From Anabaena sp. UHCC 0187 (GTDB lineage: Bacteria; Cyanobacteriota; Cyanobacteriia; Cyanobacteriales; Nostocaceae), in the NCBI RefSeq assembly GCF_009712035.1, contig NZ_VILB01000003.1, forward strand, positions 186,001 through 250,000: a stretch of DNA of 64,000 nt. Reading direction: 5' to 3'. Shown here piece after piece: positions 1-8,981 of this stretch (within the stretch, counting starts at the first letter, position 1; each line of letters opens with the position of its first letter). The position numbers and the translations under genes were made by a program. Under the pieces are notes generated by a model, which saw nothing but the letters and a program-made list of their open reading frames with translations, was not told where the DNA came from and ran no database searches.

Positions 1-37
1 TCAACATCTGACAATTTTTAAACAGGAGAAATCAGGC

Positions 38-754
38 GTGCCTACACTCGGTGTTAATATTGACCATATCGCTACCATTCGGCAAGCACGGCGGACAGTA
101 GAACCAGATCCCATAGCAGCAGCAATACTAGCAGAACTAGCGGGTGCAGACGGAATTACTGCCCATTTACGCGAAGATAGAAGACATATTCAAGATCGAG
201 ACGTGCGGTTATTGCGGCAAACTGTGAGAACCCACTTAAACTTAGAAATGGCAGCAACCACAGAAATGTTAGCCATAGCCCTCGATATCAAACCCGATTA
301 TGTTACCTTAGTACCGGAAAAGCGGGAAGAAGTAACTACAGAAGGTGGTTTAAATATTTTCGGACAAATTGCTAGAATAGGAGAGATAGTTGATAAGTTG
401 CAAAATGCTGGCATTCCCGTAAGTTTGTTTATTGATGCCGAACCACCACAAATTGAGGCATCTGTCAAGGTAAAAGCTAAATTTATTGAACTGCATACAG
501 GGCAATATGCAGAAGCCAAAGACGAAACAACTCGGCAAAAAGAACTAGCTTTATTAGCCCAAGGTTGTGAACAAGCCATTAAAGCTGGGTTACGGGTGAA
601 TGCCGGTCATGGACTCACCTACTGGAATGTTTACCCCATTGCTGCGCTTCCAGGCATGGAAGAACTAAACATTGGTCACACTATCATTAGTCGGGCTGCT
701 TTAGTAGGGATAGAAAGAGCCGTCCGAGAAATGAAAGAAGCCATGCGGGGGTGA
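38..754 (+). CDS. pdxJ: Pyridoxine 5'-phosphate synthase
   Basis: PdxJ condenses 1-deoxyxylulose 5-phosphate with 3-amino-2-oxopropyl phosphate to give pyridoxine 5'-phosphate, the last step of the DXP-dependent vitamin B6 route, in the cytosol. The 238 residues match the family's usual length for a single TIM barrel. Seen: the family N-terminus [14 protein letters not shown], a central [16 protein letters not shown] stretch, and [10 protein letters not shown] near residue 190, typical phosphate-binding and active-site segments. The start is GTG at 38, preceded by AGGAGA at 24-29. The gene stands alone on the left edge and is followed by short tandem repeats. Function is confident. Confidence 0.96.
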   Translation: MPTLGVNIDHIATIRQARRTVEPDPIAAAILAELAGADGITAHLREDRRHIQDRDVRLLRQTVRTHLNLEMAATTEMLAIALDIKPDYVTLVPEKREEVTTEGGLNIFGQIARIGEIVDKLQNAGIPVSLFIDAEPPQIEASVKVKAKFIELHTGQYAEAKDETTRQKELALLAQGCEQAIKAGLRVNAGHGLTYWNVYPIAALPGMEELNIGHTIISRAALVGIERAVREMKEAMRG

Positions 755-826
755 TTGGTAATTGGTAATTGGTAATTATAAAAACTATTCCCCAGTTCCC
801 AGTCCCCAGTCCCCAGTCCCCAGTCC
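755..826. repeat. Short tandem repeats, left copy of an inverted pair
   Basis: TTGGTAA-type heptamers (755-776) are followed by a CCCCAGT heptamer array (790-826). The same two arrays appear in reverse-complement order at 2005-2064, so this is one arm of a composite inverted repeat around the SnoaL-like gene and ycf54. Confidence 0.8.
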
Positions 827-882
827 TAGAGGGGTGTTAGCTGCGAAATCCTCAAAAGTCACATTTGAAACTTCAAACTTCT

Positions 883-1602
883 ATGACTTCTCAACAGTCT
901 AACAACCTGCCCCTATGGGTACAAGATAGAGCTAAGGTAATTGCAGCCAGCACTGATGCTCAATGGCGTTATCAAAAAGCCCCTGACTATAGCCGTTCTC
1001 AGGAAAACCTAGCGAAAGAGAGTATCCACCACCATCTTGAAGGTACACTGGAAGCTATTGTCGAAAATCTGGTGAGAACCTTTGAAATGGAAGTGTCATG
1101 GAAAACTAACCCCCAACAGTGGTTATCTATCGTTAATGACAAATTCCGGGTTAGTAGCAATGGTGGTCAAGAATACACCGCTGCTGAATTAGGTAAATCA
1201 GGTACTTATAATTTATTTATGGCTGATTCTGAACATTACAAAGCTTCAGAAGAAAGTTTTGAATCATCCCATGATATCTTTCATAGTACCTTTCCTAAAG
1301 GATTTCCCTGGGAAGTATTAGCAGTTTATTCAGGTCCGCCTAATGTTACATTTAAATGGCGACACTGGGGACATTTTCAAGGTAAGTATAAAGGTTATGC
1401 ACCTACAGGGAAAACAGTAGAAATTATCGGTATGAGTATTGCTCAAGTTACCGACGATTTAAAAATTGTTTCCTTAGAACACTATTTTGATAATGCCCTA
1501 TTCTTGGAAAGCCTGACAGCAGGTGGCAAACTAGAAAATAGTGAAAATAAGAGCGGTGGTTGTCCTTTTAGTTCTTGGTTTCAGGGATTGAAGAAAAGTT
1601 AA
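883..1602 (+). CDS. SnoaL-like (NTF2-fold) ester cyclase/isomerase family protein
   Basis: A soluble 239-residue protein. The central part (about residues 40-205) has the alternating hydrophobic pattern and closing 'EHYFDNALFL' strand of the NTF2/SnoaL fold, used by polyketide cyclases, ketosteroid isomerases and many uncharacterised proteins. The substrate cannot be read from sequence. An in-frame TTG exists at 865, but ATG at 883 gives the MTSQQS start and is preferred; there is no strong ribosome site. The C-terminus is polar and ends with a Cys-containing GGCPFSSWF. A strong hairpin follows the stop directly. Fold assignment is likely, function is unknown. Confidence 0.7.
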   Translation: MTSQQSNNLPLWVQDRAKVIAASTDAQWRYQKAPDYSRSQENLAKESIHHHLEGTLEAIVENLVRTFEMEVSWKTNPQQWLSIVNDKFRVSSNGGQEYTAAELGKSGTYNLFMADSEHYKASEESFESSHDIFHSTFPKGFPWEVLAVYSGPPNVTFKWRHWGHFQGKYKGYAPTGKTVEIIGMSIAQVTDDLKIVSLEHYFDNALFLESLTAGGKLENSENKSGGCPFSSWFQGLKKS

Positions 1603-1606
1603 CTTC

Positions 1607-1636
1607 TTAGGGTACAGATTCGACACTGTACCCTAA
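1607..1636 (+). terminator. Hairpin after the SnoaL-like gene
   Basis: Perfect 11-bp arms TTAGGGTACAG (1607-1617) and CTGTACCCTAA (1626-1636) with an 8-nt loop, 4 nt after the stop codon. Only a weak AT-rich tail follows, so it may terminate or protect the 3' end. Confidence 0.6.
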
Positions 1637-1665
1637 AATTATAGATTAGTCAGCAAACAAAGAAA

Positions 1666-1995
1666 ATGCAAACATACTATTACATTTTGGCCAGTCAACA
1701 CTTCCTTATGGAAGAAGAACCGATAGACGAAGTTCTCAAAGAACGGACTCGTAACTATCATGAACAAGAAAAAGAAATTGATTTTTGGTTAGTTAAGCAA
1801 CCCGCTTTTTTAGAAACACCGAAAATGGCTGATATTAAAAAGAAATGCCCCCAACCTGCGGCAGCCATTATTTCCACCAATGCCCAATTTATTACCTGGT
1901 TAAAATTGCGGTTAGAGTATGTAATTACTGGACAATTCTCCGCCCCTACCGATACCATACCGAATCCATTAGCATCCCTTACCACAGCTTCTTAA
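1666..1995 (+). CDS. ycf54: Ycf54, MgPME oxidative cyclase accessory protein
   Basis: Ycf54 is needed for assembly or activity of the aerobic Mg-protoporphyrin IX monomethyl ester cyclase (AcsF) that forms the fifth ring of chlorophyll. The 109-residue protein has the family signature: start MQTYYYILASQHFL, the acidic EEEPIDEVLKERTRNYHEQ segment, and KEIDFWLVKQPAFLE followed by a C-terminal helix ITWLKLRLEYV. Length is normal for the family. Its partner enzyme AcsF is encoded in this window at 19054-20130, but the two are not linked in an operon. The ATG at 1666 follows a hairpin and an AT-rich leader. Confidence 0.93.
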   Translation: MQTYYYILASQHFLMEEEPIDEVLKERTRNYHEQEKEIDFWLVKQPAFLETPKMADIKKKCPQPAAAIISTNAQFITWLKLRLEYVITGQFSAPTDTIPNPLASLTTAS

Positions 1996-2004
1996 TAGGG
2001 AAGA

Positions 2005-2064
2005 GGGGACTGGGGACTGGGGACTGGGGACTGGGGAAGAGTTTTACCAATTACCAATTACCAT
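2005..2064. repeat. Short tandem repeats, right copy of an inverted pair
   Basis: A GGGGACT heptamer array (2005-2036) followed by TTACCAA-type heptamers (2044-2064). It is the reverse complement, in content and order, of 755-826. Confidence 0.8.
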
Positions 2065-2066
2065 TT

Positions 2067-2720
2067 ATGCAAATATTAAAAACGTTGCCAAGTATTTTGT
2101 TATTAACAGTTGCCCCTTTGGTTAGCAGTATTAATCCTGTTATTGCCCAACAAACTATGGCTAATTGTCAAGCACCAAAGGCAGGAGAATACCTATTATT
2201 AGTAATTAGTCCCACAACCGAAAATCAAAAGCAGTTGCGTAGTGCATTACCGACTGAATTAAAAACAGTTATTTGCAAATATAATAATCAAACAGTAACC
2301 CGAATTGGTGGTTTCAAAAAGATTGATGATGCCAATCGCTGGGCTAGGTATATTCAGAATATAGTGGGTTTATCTGCCGTTATCACCACTCGTGCCACAG
2401 AACAAGCACCGCAACAATTGCCACAAACAACAGCAAAAGTACCAACTTCAAAAATCAGCTATAACCCCAAAATATTAGGAGAAGGTTATGCAATTCTGGT
2501 AGATTATTTTAACCGTCCAGAAATGGTTAGTAGTCTGCAAAAAGCTGTAGGAGGTGATGTGGGTTTTGTGTCCTACGGACAACGCCCTTATTTACTGGCA
2601 GTTTATACTACCAATCAAAAAGAAGCATATAGTACACTACAAAAACTTAGCGAAAGCGGATTTGTAGCCATCTTAGCTGATGGTCGGAAAGTAGTTTTAC
2701 TCCGCTCAACAGTCCGTTAA
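2067..2720 (+). CDS. Secreted SPOR-like hypothetical protein
   Basis: A 217-residue exported protein I cannot name. A signal peptide spans about residues 1-27 (MQILK, hydrophobic core LLLTVAPLV, cleavage near VIA-QQ). The mature part has two similar halves. Each carries a 'GEYLLLVISP' or 'GYAILVDYF' strand, then a helix and a second strand, recalling SPOR/FMN-type beta-alpha-beta repeats that bind denuded peptidoglycan in other bacteria. The ATG at 2067 sits directly after the tandem repeat, so the open frame that runs upstream to 1845 is only repeat and spacer read-through. The SPOR link is an inference from pattern only. Confidence 0.65.
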   Translation: MQILKTLPSILLLTVAPLVSSINPVIAQQTMANCQAPKAGEYLLLVISPTTENQKQLRSALPTELKTVICKYNNQTVTRIGGFKKIDDANRWARYIQNIVGLSAVITTRATEQAPQQLPQTTAKVPTSKISYNPKILGEGYAILVDYFNRPEMVSSLQKAVGGDVGFVSYGQRPYLLAVYTTNQKEAYSTLQKLSESGFVAILADGRKVVLLRSTVR

Positions 2721-2721
2721 A

Positions 2722-2760
2722 AGTTAGTTAACAACTGACAACTGACAACGAACAACTGAC
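2722..2760. repeat. ACTGACAA-type short tandem repeat
   Basis: Four imperfect AACTGAC(A) units between two convergent genes; similar arrays occur at 10270-10335, 12245-12265 and 13065-13080. Confidence 0.6.
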
Positions 2761-3215
2761 TAATATGCAGCCCTAGCTAACCAAGAAATAGCTACACCTA
2801 AAACTGAACCAGCGATAACTTGAACTGGTGTATGTCCTAATAATTCCTTGAGACGGTCTTGGAAAAAGTCCGGTTTCTCATGAAATAATTCATCAATCAT
2901 TTGATTGAGTATTTTTGCTTGCTTACCAGCAGCTTGACGGACTCCAGCGGCATCGTACATAACGATAATAGCAAAAACCGTAGCTAGAGCAAATTCTGGA
3001 GATGCCCAACCTAAAGTTTGGCCAACACCGTCTGCTAGGGCTGTTACTAGGGCTGAATGGGCGCTGGGCATACCTCCAGTAGTCACTAAAACACGCACGT
3101 TTAATTTGCGATGTTTGACTAACTCAACGATAAGCTTTAATCCTTGAGCCACAAAACAAGCTACAAGCGCAACCAGCAGCACCCGGTTGTTGATAATTTC
3201 GCCTATGTCCTGCAT
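2760..3215 (-). CDS. Divergent PAP2 family membrane protein
   Basis: A 151-residue polytopic membrane protein of the divergent PAP2 (acid phosphatase/vanadium haloperoxidase related, YuiD-like) family. Seen: a hydrophobic N-terminus, the conserved TTGGMPSAHSALVTALA segment holding the PSAH motif of lipid phosphatases, MYDAAGVRQAAGKQA, and a C-terminal GHTPVQVIAGSVLGV that supplies the second family His. In this family the substrate is not established; an undecaprenyl- or prenyl-diphosphate role is a guess favoured by the neighbour crtE. It is the last gene of a leftward folD-crtE-PAP2 run. Confidence 0.9.
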   Translation of the reverse strand: MQDIGEIINNRVLLVALVACFVAQGLKLIVELVKHRKLNVRVLVTTGGMPSAHSALVTALADGVGQTLGWASPEFALATVFAIIVMYDAAGVRQAAGKQAKILNQMIDELFHEKPDFFQDRLKELLGHTPVQVIAGSVLGVAISWLARAAY

Positions 3216-3299
3216 GGTATTTTGGTGAGGTTAGTAAGTGTGAGTAGTGGTTGTGTGGAGGAAAAACGTGAGTACAAGCCTTGCAATCCCAAATGGAGC

Positions 3300-4238
3300 T
3301 TAGTAATTGCGGCTGGTGATAAAGTGAGCGAGGGCTTGGAGAGGTACGGCTTTTTCTCCATAGGATTCTAATTCAGCACAAGCCTCAGCAACGAGTTGTT
3401 GGGCTTTAGCGCGAGATTCTTCAATTCCCCACAGACTAGGATAGGTGACTTTCTTGGCTGTGAGATCCTTCCCAGCGGTTTTACCTAACTGCTCTTGGGT
3501 AGCAGTGATATCTAGAATATCATCAATGATTTGGAAAGCCAGACCGATATTTTGAGAATAACGAGTTAATTTTTGCACATCTTCAGCAGATGCACCAGCA
3601 ATAATTCCCCCACAAACTACACAAGCTTCTAATAAAGCTGCGGTTTTATGATTATGAATAAAATTCAGGGTTTCTAAGGAAATATCTGATTTACCTTCCG
3701 ATTCCAAATCTACCACTTGGCCACCGACTAAGCCAGCCGCGCCCAAGGCTTTACCAAGGCGAATGATGACTTGTAAAACTCTGTCCCTAGGTACATTGTC
3801 AGGAGTTTGGGCGGCTACGTGTTCAAAGGCTAAAGCCAATAAACCATCTCCTGCCAAAATAGCAACATCTTCACCATAAACTTTATGATTTGTGAGTTTA
3901 CCGCGACGATAATCATCATTATCCATGGCGGGTAAATCATCATGAATCAATGACATAGTGTGGATCATTTCTACCGCACAAGCTGTAGGCATGGCCATTT
4001 CTATTGTGCCACCAATCATGTCAGCAGTGGCAAGGCAGAGAATAGGACGGACGCGTTTACCTCCAGCTAGTAAAGAGTAGCGCATGGCTTCATAAATTTT
4101 TTCTGGATAAACGACGGTAATAGAATTATCCAAAGCTTGTTCGCAAAGCTGTTGTCGTTCTTTGAGATAGGTAGCGAGGTTAAAACTAGCCGACTCTGAT
4201 TTTTTGGGGGTTTCCAATCTTTTATCCGTTGCTACCAT
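3300..4238 (-). CDS. crtE: Geranylgeranyl diphosphate synthase
   Basis: This trans-prenyltransferase makes the C20 GGPP used for carotenoids, phytol of chlorophyll, tocopherol and quinone tails. The 312 residues carry both aspartate-rich Mg sites: the first in [12 protein letters not shown], and the second in FQIIDDILD. The [10 protein letters not shown] segment binding isopentenyl diphosphate is also present. Two small residues rather than bulky aromatics lie ahead of the first motif, in keeping with a C20 rather than a short product. It lies between folD and a PAP2 gene, all leftward, with 84 and 132 nt gaps. The product length is inferred from family context. Confidence 0.94.
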   Translation of the reverse strand: MVATDKRLETPKKSESASFNLATYLKERQQLCEQALDNSITVVYPEKIYEAMRYSLLAGGKRVRPILCLATADMIGGTIEMAMPTACAVEMIHTMSLIHDDLPAMDNDDYRRGKLTNHKVYGEDVAILAGDGLLALAFEHVAAQTPDNVPRDRVLQVIIRLGKALGAAGLVGGQVVDLESEGKSDISLETLNFIHNHKTAALLEACVVCGGIIAGASAEDVQKLTRYSQNIGLAFQIIDDILDITATQEQLGKTAGKDLTAKKVTYPSLWGIEESRAKAQQLVAEACAELESYGEKAVPLQALAHFITSRNY

Positions 4239-4370
4239 GCTTTGTATTCCTCTTGACTATTCAAAATATTGGGCTGTTGTTGGTGATCTGTGTACCAATT
4301 TTAAGGGGGTTTGGGGCGGAAACACTCACAGTTTTGGTGAGTAATCATGAATATTCATAAAAATTATTTC

Positions 4371-5249
4371 TCAGTTGCCTGTGGTTTGTAAATAGCTAGA
4401 AACAGTATTTTGCAATAACATAGCTACTGTCATTGGACCGATACCACCAGGAACAGGGGTAATATATTCTGCCACATTAGCGATCGCTTCAAATTGAATA
4501 TCACCAACTAGCCGACTTTTGCCATTGCTATCTGTAACCCGGTTTATTCCCACATCTACCACAACTGCGCCCGGTTTTACCATCTGGGCATTAATCATTC
4601 CCGGAATCCCGGTGGCAGCAATGAGAATATCCGCATCTTTGGTAATATCTTGTAAATCCTGGGATTTGGAATGGGCAATTGTGACTGTTGCATTAGCTTC
4701 TAGTAGCATCAAAGCCATGGGTTTCCCTACTAAAATACTCCGTCCTACGACTACGGCTTTTTTCCCCTGTAAAGGAATTTTATATTCTGCTAACAACCGC
4801 ATCACACCGGCAGGAGTACAACTGCGTAAACCTGTTTCACCCCGCACCAGTCGCCCTAGGTTCACAGGATGCAGTCCATCCGCGTCTTTATCCGGTGCAA
4901 TTTGATGTAATAGACTCACAGCATCTAAATGATGGGGGAGGGGTAACTGGACTAAAATCCCATCTACTCTTTCATCTTCGTTGAGTTGGGCAATTACTGC
5001 TTCTAATTCAGTTTGGCTGGTTTGGGTGGGAAAATGTTTACCAAAAGAGGTAATTCCGACTTTGGCACAGGATTTTTCTTTGTTGCGAACATAAGCGGCT
5101 GAGGCTGGGTTATCACCAACCATTAATACTGCTAACCCAGGCGATCGCCCAATTTTACCTTGTAATTTGGTAATTGTCTCACTAAGTTCTTGCTGAATTT
5201 TCTCAGCTAATGCTTTACCATCGAGGATTTTGGCAGTTTGTATATTCAT
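4371..5249 (-). CDS. folD: Bifunctional methylene-THF dehydrogenase/methenyl-THF cyclohydrolase
   Basis: FolD interconverts 5,10-methylene-, methenyl- and 10-formyl-tetrahydrofolate with NADP, supplying one-carbon units for purines and formyl-Met. Seen: [12 protein letters not shown] with the catalytic Lys, [24 protein letters not shown] for NADP binding and [14 protein letters not shown] near the C-terminus. The frame is open upstream to 5339, but that extension is encoded by a GGGAACA-type tandem repeat; the ATG at 5249 ([11 protein letters not shown]) gives the normal 292 residues. It is the first gene of the folD-crtE-PAP2 run, with the repeat just ahead of the start. Confidence 0.95.
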   Translation of the reverse strand: MNIQTAKILDGKALAEKIQQELSETITKLQGKIGRSPGLAVLMVGDNPASAAYVRNKEKSCAKVGITSFGKHFPTQTSQTELEAVIAQLNEDERVDGILVQLPLPHHLDAVSLLHQIAPDKDADGLHPVNLGRLVRGETGLRSCTPAGVMRLLAEYKIPLQGKKAVVVGRSILVGKPMALMLLEANATVTIAHSKSQDLQDITKDADILIAATGIPGMINAQMVKPGAVVVDVGINRVTDSNGKSRLVGDIQFEAIANVAEYITPVPGGIGPMTVAMLLQNTVSSYLQTTGN

Positions 5250-5253
5250 AAAC

Positions 5254-5292
5254 AAGGGAACGGGGAACAGGGAACGGGGAACAGGGAAGAGT
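5254..5292. repeat. GGGAACA-type short tandem repeat ahead of folD
   Basis: On the plus strand, units of GGGAACGGGGAACA repeat from about 5257 to 5287, just upstream of the folD ATG. It is readable in the folD frame but is unlikely to be translated as part of FolD. Confidence 0.6.
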
Positions 5293-5477
5293 TTTTTATT
5301 TTCATCTTTCATCTGCATCCCGGTCTTTTGTTTCTCCATTTTCTCATTTTCCCAGTCCCCTAAAATTTAATTTTTAAAGTACAATACTTACTCACCAATT
5401 TTCATGATACAAATTGTGTGAACATAAGCTAAATCGCATACCCCAACCAGCTATCCATCGTGCAAGATACCGACTCC

Positions 5478-6491
5478 ATGAATGACATTGCTGCTGCACT
5501 CCAACAGCCAGCAGATTTAGACTTTGCATTACCTGATCCAGAAGACGAACAAATTCCTGAGTCTGATTTTTTACAACAGCTTGATGTAGCATGGCAGGTA
5601 TGCGATCGCTTTGACTTGCAAACGGAAATTTGGCGAGGACGGATTTTACGCTCTATCCGTGACCGAGAGAAAAAAGGCGGAGATGGACGCGGTACTGGTT
5701 TTCTTAAATGGCTCAAAGAACGCGAAATCAGTAAAACCCAAGCTTATAGTTGGATTCAATTAGCCAATAGTGCTGATACCCTGATTTCCGATGGCAAACT
5801 GAACCCAAATACAGTTAATAACTTTAGTAAACGGGCATTTGTAGAAACCGCTAAAGCTTCACCAGAAGTGCAACAGATGGTGAGTGAAGCCGCAGAAAAA
5901 GGCGATCGCATTACCCGCAGAGAAGTCCGTCAACTCAGCGACGAATGGACAGCTATGTCCTCAGATTTATTACCAGAAGAAGTCAGGGAAAAAGCCGCAG
6001 ATAACAGCCTGCCACCGCGCTACATTGCCCCTTTGGTCAAGGAAATGGAAAAACTGCCGGAATTGCACCAAAAGGCATTACAAAGGGATATAGCCGCCAA
6101 TCCTGACGTTGATACTGTCAAACAAGCCACCTCAGAAGCTCGGCAATTAGGCAAATATCTCAAATCTGCTGCCCAAGTGCAAGCCTTAATAGCGGAAGAT
6201 GTAGATATTGAAACCGCATTAGAAGAAGCCCAGAGAGTCGGTTGTTTAAGTATTGCGGCTGACTTGGTAAATCAAGCCTCCCAAATTGAACAAACCATTG
6301 CCAAGTTGTATATGACTTGGAAAAAAATTAGTAGTTTGGCGGATAGGTTATATGTAGATACTGGTGCAAGTACACCCAATTTGCGATCGCTCCTCACCTG
6401 CATAGAACCACTAGGAGGGGAAATCATGGAACTGCAATTAAGCGGTGCAACAGAACACACAATTAGATTACAGATTCAAGAAACGAGTTAG
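5478..6491 (+). CDS. Conserved cytosolic hypothetical protein with HTH-like helix
   Basis: Not recognised. This is a 337-residue soluble protein, or 343 if the in-frame GTG at 5460 is used. The N-terminus is acidic (DPEDEQIPESD). Residues about 55-100 contain GFLKWLKEREISKTQAYSWI, a short helical block resembling a DNA-binding helix-turn-helix, followed by 'VNNFSKRAFVE' and by long alpha-helical stretches with the VSEAAEKGDRITRREVRQL pattern seen in ParB-like or DUF3102-like plasmid/phage proteins. No membrane segment or enzyme motif is visible. A DNA-binding or regulatory role is a weak inference. The gene is divergent from folD and convergent with phhB. Confidence 0.7.
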   Translation: MNDIAAALQQPADLDFALPDPEDEQIPESDFLQQLDVAWQVCDRFDLQTEIWRGRILRSIRDREKKGGDGRGTGFLKWLKEREISKTQAYSWIQLANSADTLISDGKLNPNTVNNFSKRAFVETAKASPEVQQMVSEAAEKGDRITRREVRQLSDEWTAMSSDLLPEEVREKAADNSLPPRYIAPLVKEMEKLPELHQKALQRDIAANPDVDTVKQATSEARQLGKYLKSAAQVQALIAEDVDIETALEEAQRVGCLSIAADLVNQASQIEQTIAKLYMTWKKISSLADRLYVDTGASTPNLRSLLTCIEPLGGEIMELQLSGATEHTIRLQIQETS

Positions 6492-6496
6492 ACCTT

Positions 6497-6560
6497 GTAG
6501 GGGTAGCGCCCCCGTGCCTACCCCTGTATTTCGGGCAACCACGGGGGGTTTGCCCCTACC
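6497..6560. repeat. Palindromic GTAGGGG-type dispersed element
   Basis: GTAGGGG at the left and CCCCTAC at the right enclose further inverted GC-rich blocks (GGGTAGCGCCCCCG and CACGGGGGGTTTGCCC). It fills the spacer between two convergent genes and could act as a bidirectional terminator. Related elements are at 34057, 48093 and 56175. Confidence 0.65.
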
Positions 6561-6846
6561 TATAAATTTCCTCCATTTTCTTCGCTAATTCCAAATCTAA
6601 ATTGCTGATAGCATTACCTGTATCGTGAGTAATAAGGTTGACCTTAACAGTATTGTAAACATTAAACCATTCCGGGTGATGTCCCATTTTCTCTGCATGA
6701 ACACCCACACTAACCATCCAACCTAACGCAGTTGCAAAAGAATTAAATTTGTATTCTTTGTATAATTTGCCTTCTTGGATTTGCCATCCTGGTAAACTAT
6801 TGAGGGCTAATGTTAGTTCTGCTTCGCTCAATTTTTGTGCTGCCAT
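6556..6846 (-). CDS. phhB: 4a-hydroxytetrahydrobiopterin dehydratase (PCD family)
   Basis: Pterin-4a-carbinolamine dehydratase removes water from 4a-hydroxytetrahydropterin to recycle the pterin cofactor. At 96 residues it is a normal single-domain member. Seen: the LPGWQIQEGKL start, HAEKMGHHPEWFNVYNTV with the two catalytic histidines of the EKxxHHP motif, and LITHDTGNAISNLDLELA. No aromatic amino acid hydroxylase is encoded nearby, so its role here may relate to other pterins (in cyanobacteria the family has also been linked to carboxysome proteins). The stop overlaps a dispersed palindrome. Confidence 0.93.
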   Translation of the reverse strand: MAAQKLSEAELTLALNSLPGWQIQEGKLYKEYKFNSFATALGWMVSVGVHAEKMGHHPEWFNVYNTVKVNLITHDTGNAISNLDLELAKKMEEIYR

Positions 6847-6890
6847 TTTCCTTACCTACACAGATATTTATAAGTATGTACTTTATCTAA

Positions 6891-7154
6891 TTACCATCTT
6901 TTTCGGTTTTTCCGCTTCCATCTTTTGACGAGTATATTGAGATAACGGAAATTCAAATAACGGCGATACTTTTGCACTACTTCTTTTCCTACCAGTAGCG
7001 CACCCAACCAAAACAGAACTTCAGCCAAAACTAATAAAGCTGGTACTAATAAAGCTTTTTGGGCGAGAGAGATTGGTAAAAATGGTAATATTACAGCAAT
7101 GATCAGCCACGGTAAAAATGAGATAATAATTAACCCTAAACCCAGCTTTTGCAT
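6891..7154 (-). CDS. Two-helix membrane protein (transporter suffix domain)
   Basis: An 87-residue membrane protein with two hydrophobic helices (about residues 5-25 and 34-56), a central GKEVVQKYRRYL and a very basic C-terminus (KRWKRKNRKRW). It matches my memory of the short family named 'transporter suffix domain', a piece that is also found fused to the end of some transporters. It lies 44 nt upstream of phhB on the same strand, and downstream of the ABC permease with a 121-nt gap. No biochemical function is known to me. Confidence 0.7.
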   Translation of the reverse strand: MQKLGLGLIIISFLPWLIIAVILPFLPISLAQKALLVPALLVLAEVLFWLGALLVGKEVVQKYRRYLNFRYLNILVKRWKRKNRKRW

Positions 7155-7275
7155 AATTCCTGTTGGTGAAGAAATCTGAGTTTAGTGTTTTTATCTGTTT
7201 GGCTGGAGTGGTTTAACTTACATCTTGTACAAGATCAATAATTTTTCCCTGGAATCACTCACAACTAAACAATCA

Positions 7276-8100
7276 CTAATTCTTAATACCCGTTGTGGCA
7301 ATACCCTGAATAAATTGGCGTTGACCAATTAAAAATAACACCATTACGGGTAAAGTAGCAATTGTCACTGCTGCCATCATCAACGGCCAATTATTGGTAA
7401 ACTGCTCTTGAAATTCTGCCAAAGCTAATTGCACCGTTCTTAATTCCGGTCTAGTTGTAAATACCAAAGGCTTAAATAAATCATTCCATTCACCAATAAA
7501 GGTAAACAAAAACAAAGTTACTAAAGCTGGACGTGCTAAAGGTAACATGATGCGCCATAAAATTTGTAATCGGTTTGCACCATCAATAGCGGCTGCTTCC
7601 TCCAATTCTACGGGAATTGTCTGGAAATATTGACGTAACAGAAAAATTCCAAAGCCGTTGACAGCGGTGGGTAAAATCAAAGCCCAGTAGGTATTAATCA
7701 TATGTCCCCACTTCAGCACCAAAAAGATGGGAATCACTAATAACTGAAAGGGAATTACCAAAGTTGCCAATACCACTAAAAGCAACGCTTGTCTACCCCG
7801 AAATTTTAGCCGTGCGAGGGCATAACCCGCTAAAGCCGAAGTGAAAATTTGAAAAGCCGTAACTGCGATCGCTACTAAGGTAGAATTAGCAAATGCCAGT
7901 AAAAATTTCCCTCGTTCCCATGCTTCCCGGTAATTGGCTAAAGTCCAATTATTTTGAGAAACCCCTGTTGTTGTTCCCGCACCCCCAAAAGAGGTGAGGA
8001 AAACCACAATTAGCGGTAGTAAAACGATAAATGCACCTGTCAGTGCTACTAACAGGCTCAACAAATTGGCATTTTTTAGATTCCAGTTTAGCTTGGACAT
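7276..8100 (-). CDS. Carbohydrate ABC transporter permease (MalG/UgpE type)
   Basis: A 274-residue inner-membrane permease with six predicted helices. The cytoplasmic EAA loop, EAAAIDGANRLQILWRIMLPLARPA, docks the ATPase in this family, and the C-terminus FIQGIATTGIKN is typical of MalG-like sugar permeases. Such permeases work as a heterodimer with a MalF-type partner, plus a binding protein and an MsmK-type ATPase. None of these is encoded next to it, which is common in cyanobacteria, where the ATPase is shared. The substrate is not predictable; glycerol-3-phosphate, sugar or glucosylglycerol are possible. Confidence 0.9.
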   Translation of the reverse strand: MSKLNWNLKNANLLSLLVALTGAFIVLLPLIVVFLTSFGGAGTTTGVSQNNWTLANYREAWERGKFLLAFANSTLVAIAVTAFQIFTSALAGYALARLKFRGRQALLLVVLATLVIPFQLLVIPIFLVLKWGHMINTYWALILPTAVNGFGIFLLRQYFQTIPVELEEAAAIDGANRLQILWRIMLPLARPALVTLFLFTFIGEWNDLFKPLVFTTRPELRTVQLALAEFQEQFTNNWPLMMAAVTIATLPVMVLFLIGQRQFIQGIATTGIKN

Positions 8101-8274
8101 TGGCTATGACTCCATACATTTGTTTTTCTGGTAGTAGAACCATCAGTAAAAACTAATTTAATAACTATAGTTTCTTGTTAAGTTAAATTAAATCACAGTG
8201 ATAATTACCCGAAATTTATCGGGTAAGTTAAATTTTTTGATCAAATGAGCAGGGTTAACGGAGTAATACAGACT

Positions 8275-8973
8275 ATGCAGCAGATTGTAGACCAAGTTGA
8301 AACAATTGATTTCCAAAGTGAAATATATAAAGATGCTTATAGCCGCATCAATGCCATTGTAATTGAAGGTGAACAAGAAGCCCACGAAAATTACATTACA
8401 TTAGCTCAACTACTGCCAGCACAGGAAAAGGAACTAATTGCCCTCTCGAAAATGGAAAGTCGCCACAAAAAAGGTTTTGAAGCCTGTGGACGGAATTTAA
8501 AAGTGACTCCAGATTTAGTATTCGCTAAAAAGTTTTTCTTGGGACTGCATGACAATTTCCAAACCGCAGCCAAAGAAGGTAAAGTCGTTACTTGCCTTTT
8601 GATTCAATCATTAATTATCGAATGTTTTGCGATCGCTGCCTATAACATCTACATTCCCGTAGCTGATGATTTTGCCCGTAAAATCACAGAAGGAGTTGTA
8701 AAAGAAGAATACAGCCATCTCAACTTTGGTGAAGTGTGGTTGCAAGAAAACTTTACAGAATCCAAAGCTGAATTAGAAGCAGCAAACCGCCAAAACTTGC
8801 CCCTTGTTTGGAAAATGCTCAACCAAGTAGCAGATGATGCCAAAGTCTTAGCAATGGAAAAAGACGCTTTAGTAGAAGACTTTATGATTCAATACGGTGA
8901 AGCCCTAAGTAACATTGGCTTTACCACCCGTGACATCATGCGTCTTTCTGCCTACGGACTTGTAGCCGCTTAA
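8275..8973 (+). CDS. Aldehyde-deformylating oxygenase (alkane synthase)
   Basis: This non-haem di-iron enzyme turns C16/C18 fatty aldehydes into C15/C17 alkanes plus formate, in the cytosol, using reduced ferredoxin and oxygen. From the ATG at 8275 it has 232 residues, the normal length; the open frame upstream to 8245 is probably leader. Seen: the ferritin-like metal ligands in [10 protein letters not shown] and [16 protein letters not shown], and later in [10 protein letters not shown] and [13 protein letters not shown]. The substrate is made by the next gene, acyl-ACP reductase, 240 nt downstream, an order conserved in alkane-producing cyanobacteria. A hairpin follows the stop. Confidence 0.96.
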   Translation: MQQIVDQVETIDFQSEIYKDAYSRINAIVIEGEQEAHENYITLAQLLPAQEKELIALSKMESRHKKGFEACGRNLKVTPDLVFAKKFFLGLHDNFQTAAKEGKVVTCLLIQSLIIECFAIAAYNIYIPVADDFARKITEGVVKEEYSHLNFGEVWLQENFTESKAELEAANRQNLPLVWKMLNQVADDAKVLAMEKDALVEDFMIQYGEALSNIGFTTRDIMRLSAYGLVAA

Positions 8974-8981
8974 GAATGACC

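Noticed and set aside
1845-2066. N-terminal extension of the secreted protein at 2067
   Set aside because: It reads through ycf54 in another frame and through GGGGACT repeats; the signal peptide begins exactly at ATG 2067.
5250-5339. 30-residue extension of FolD
   Set aside because: Encoded by a tandem repeat and absent from the family; ATG 5249 gives the normal start.
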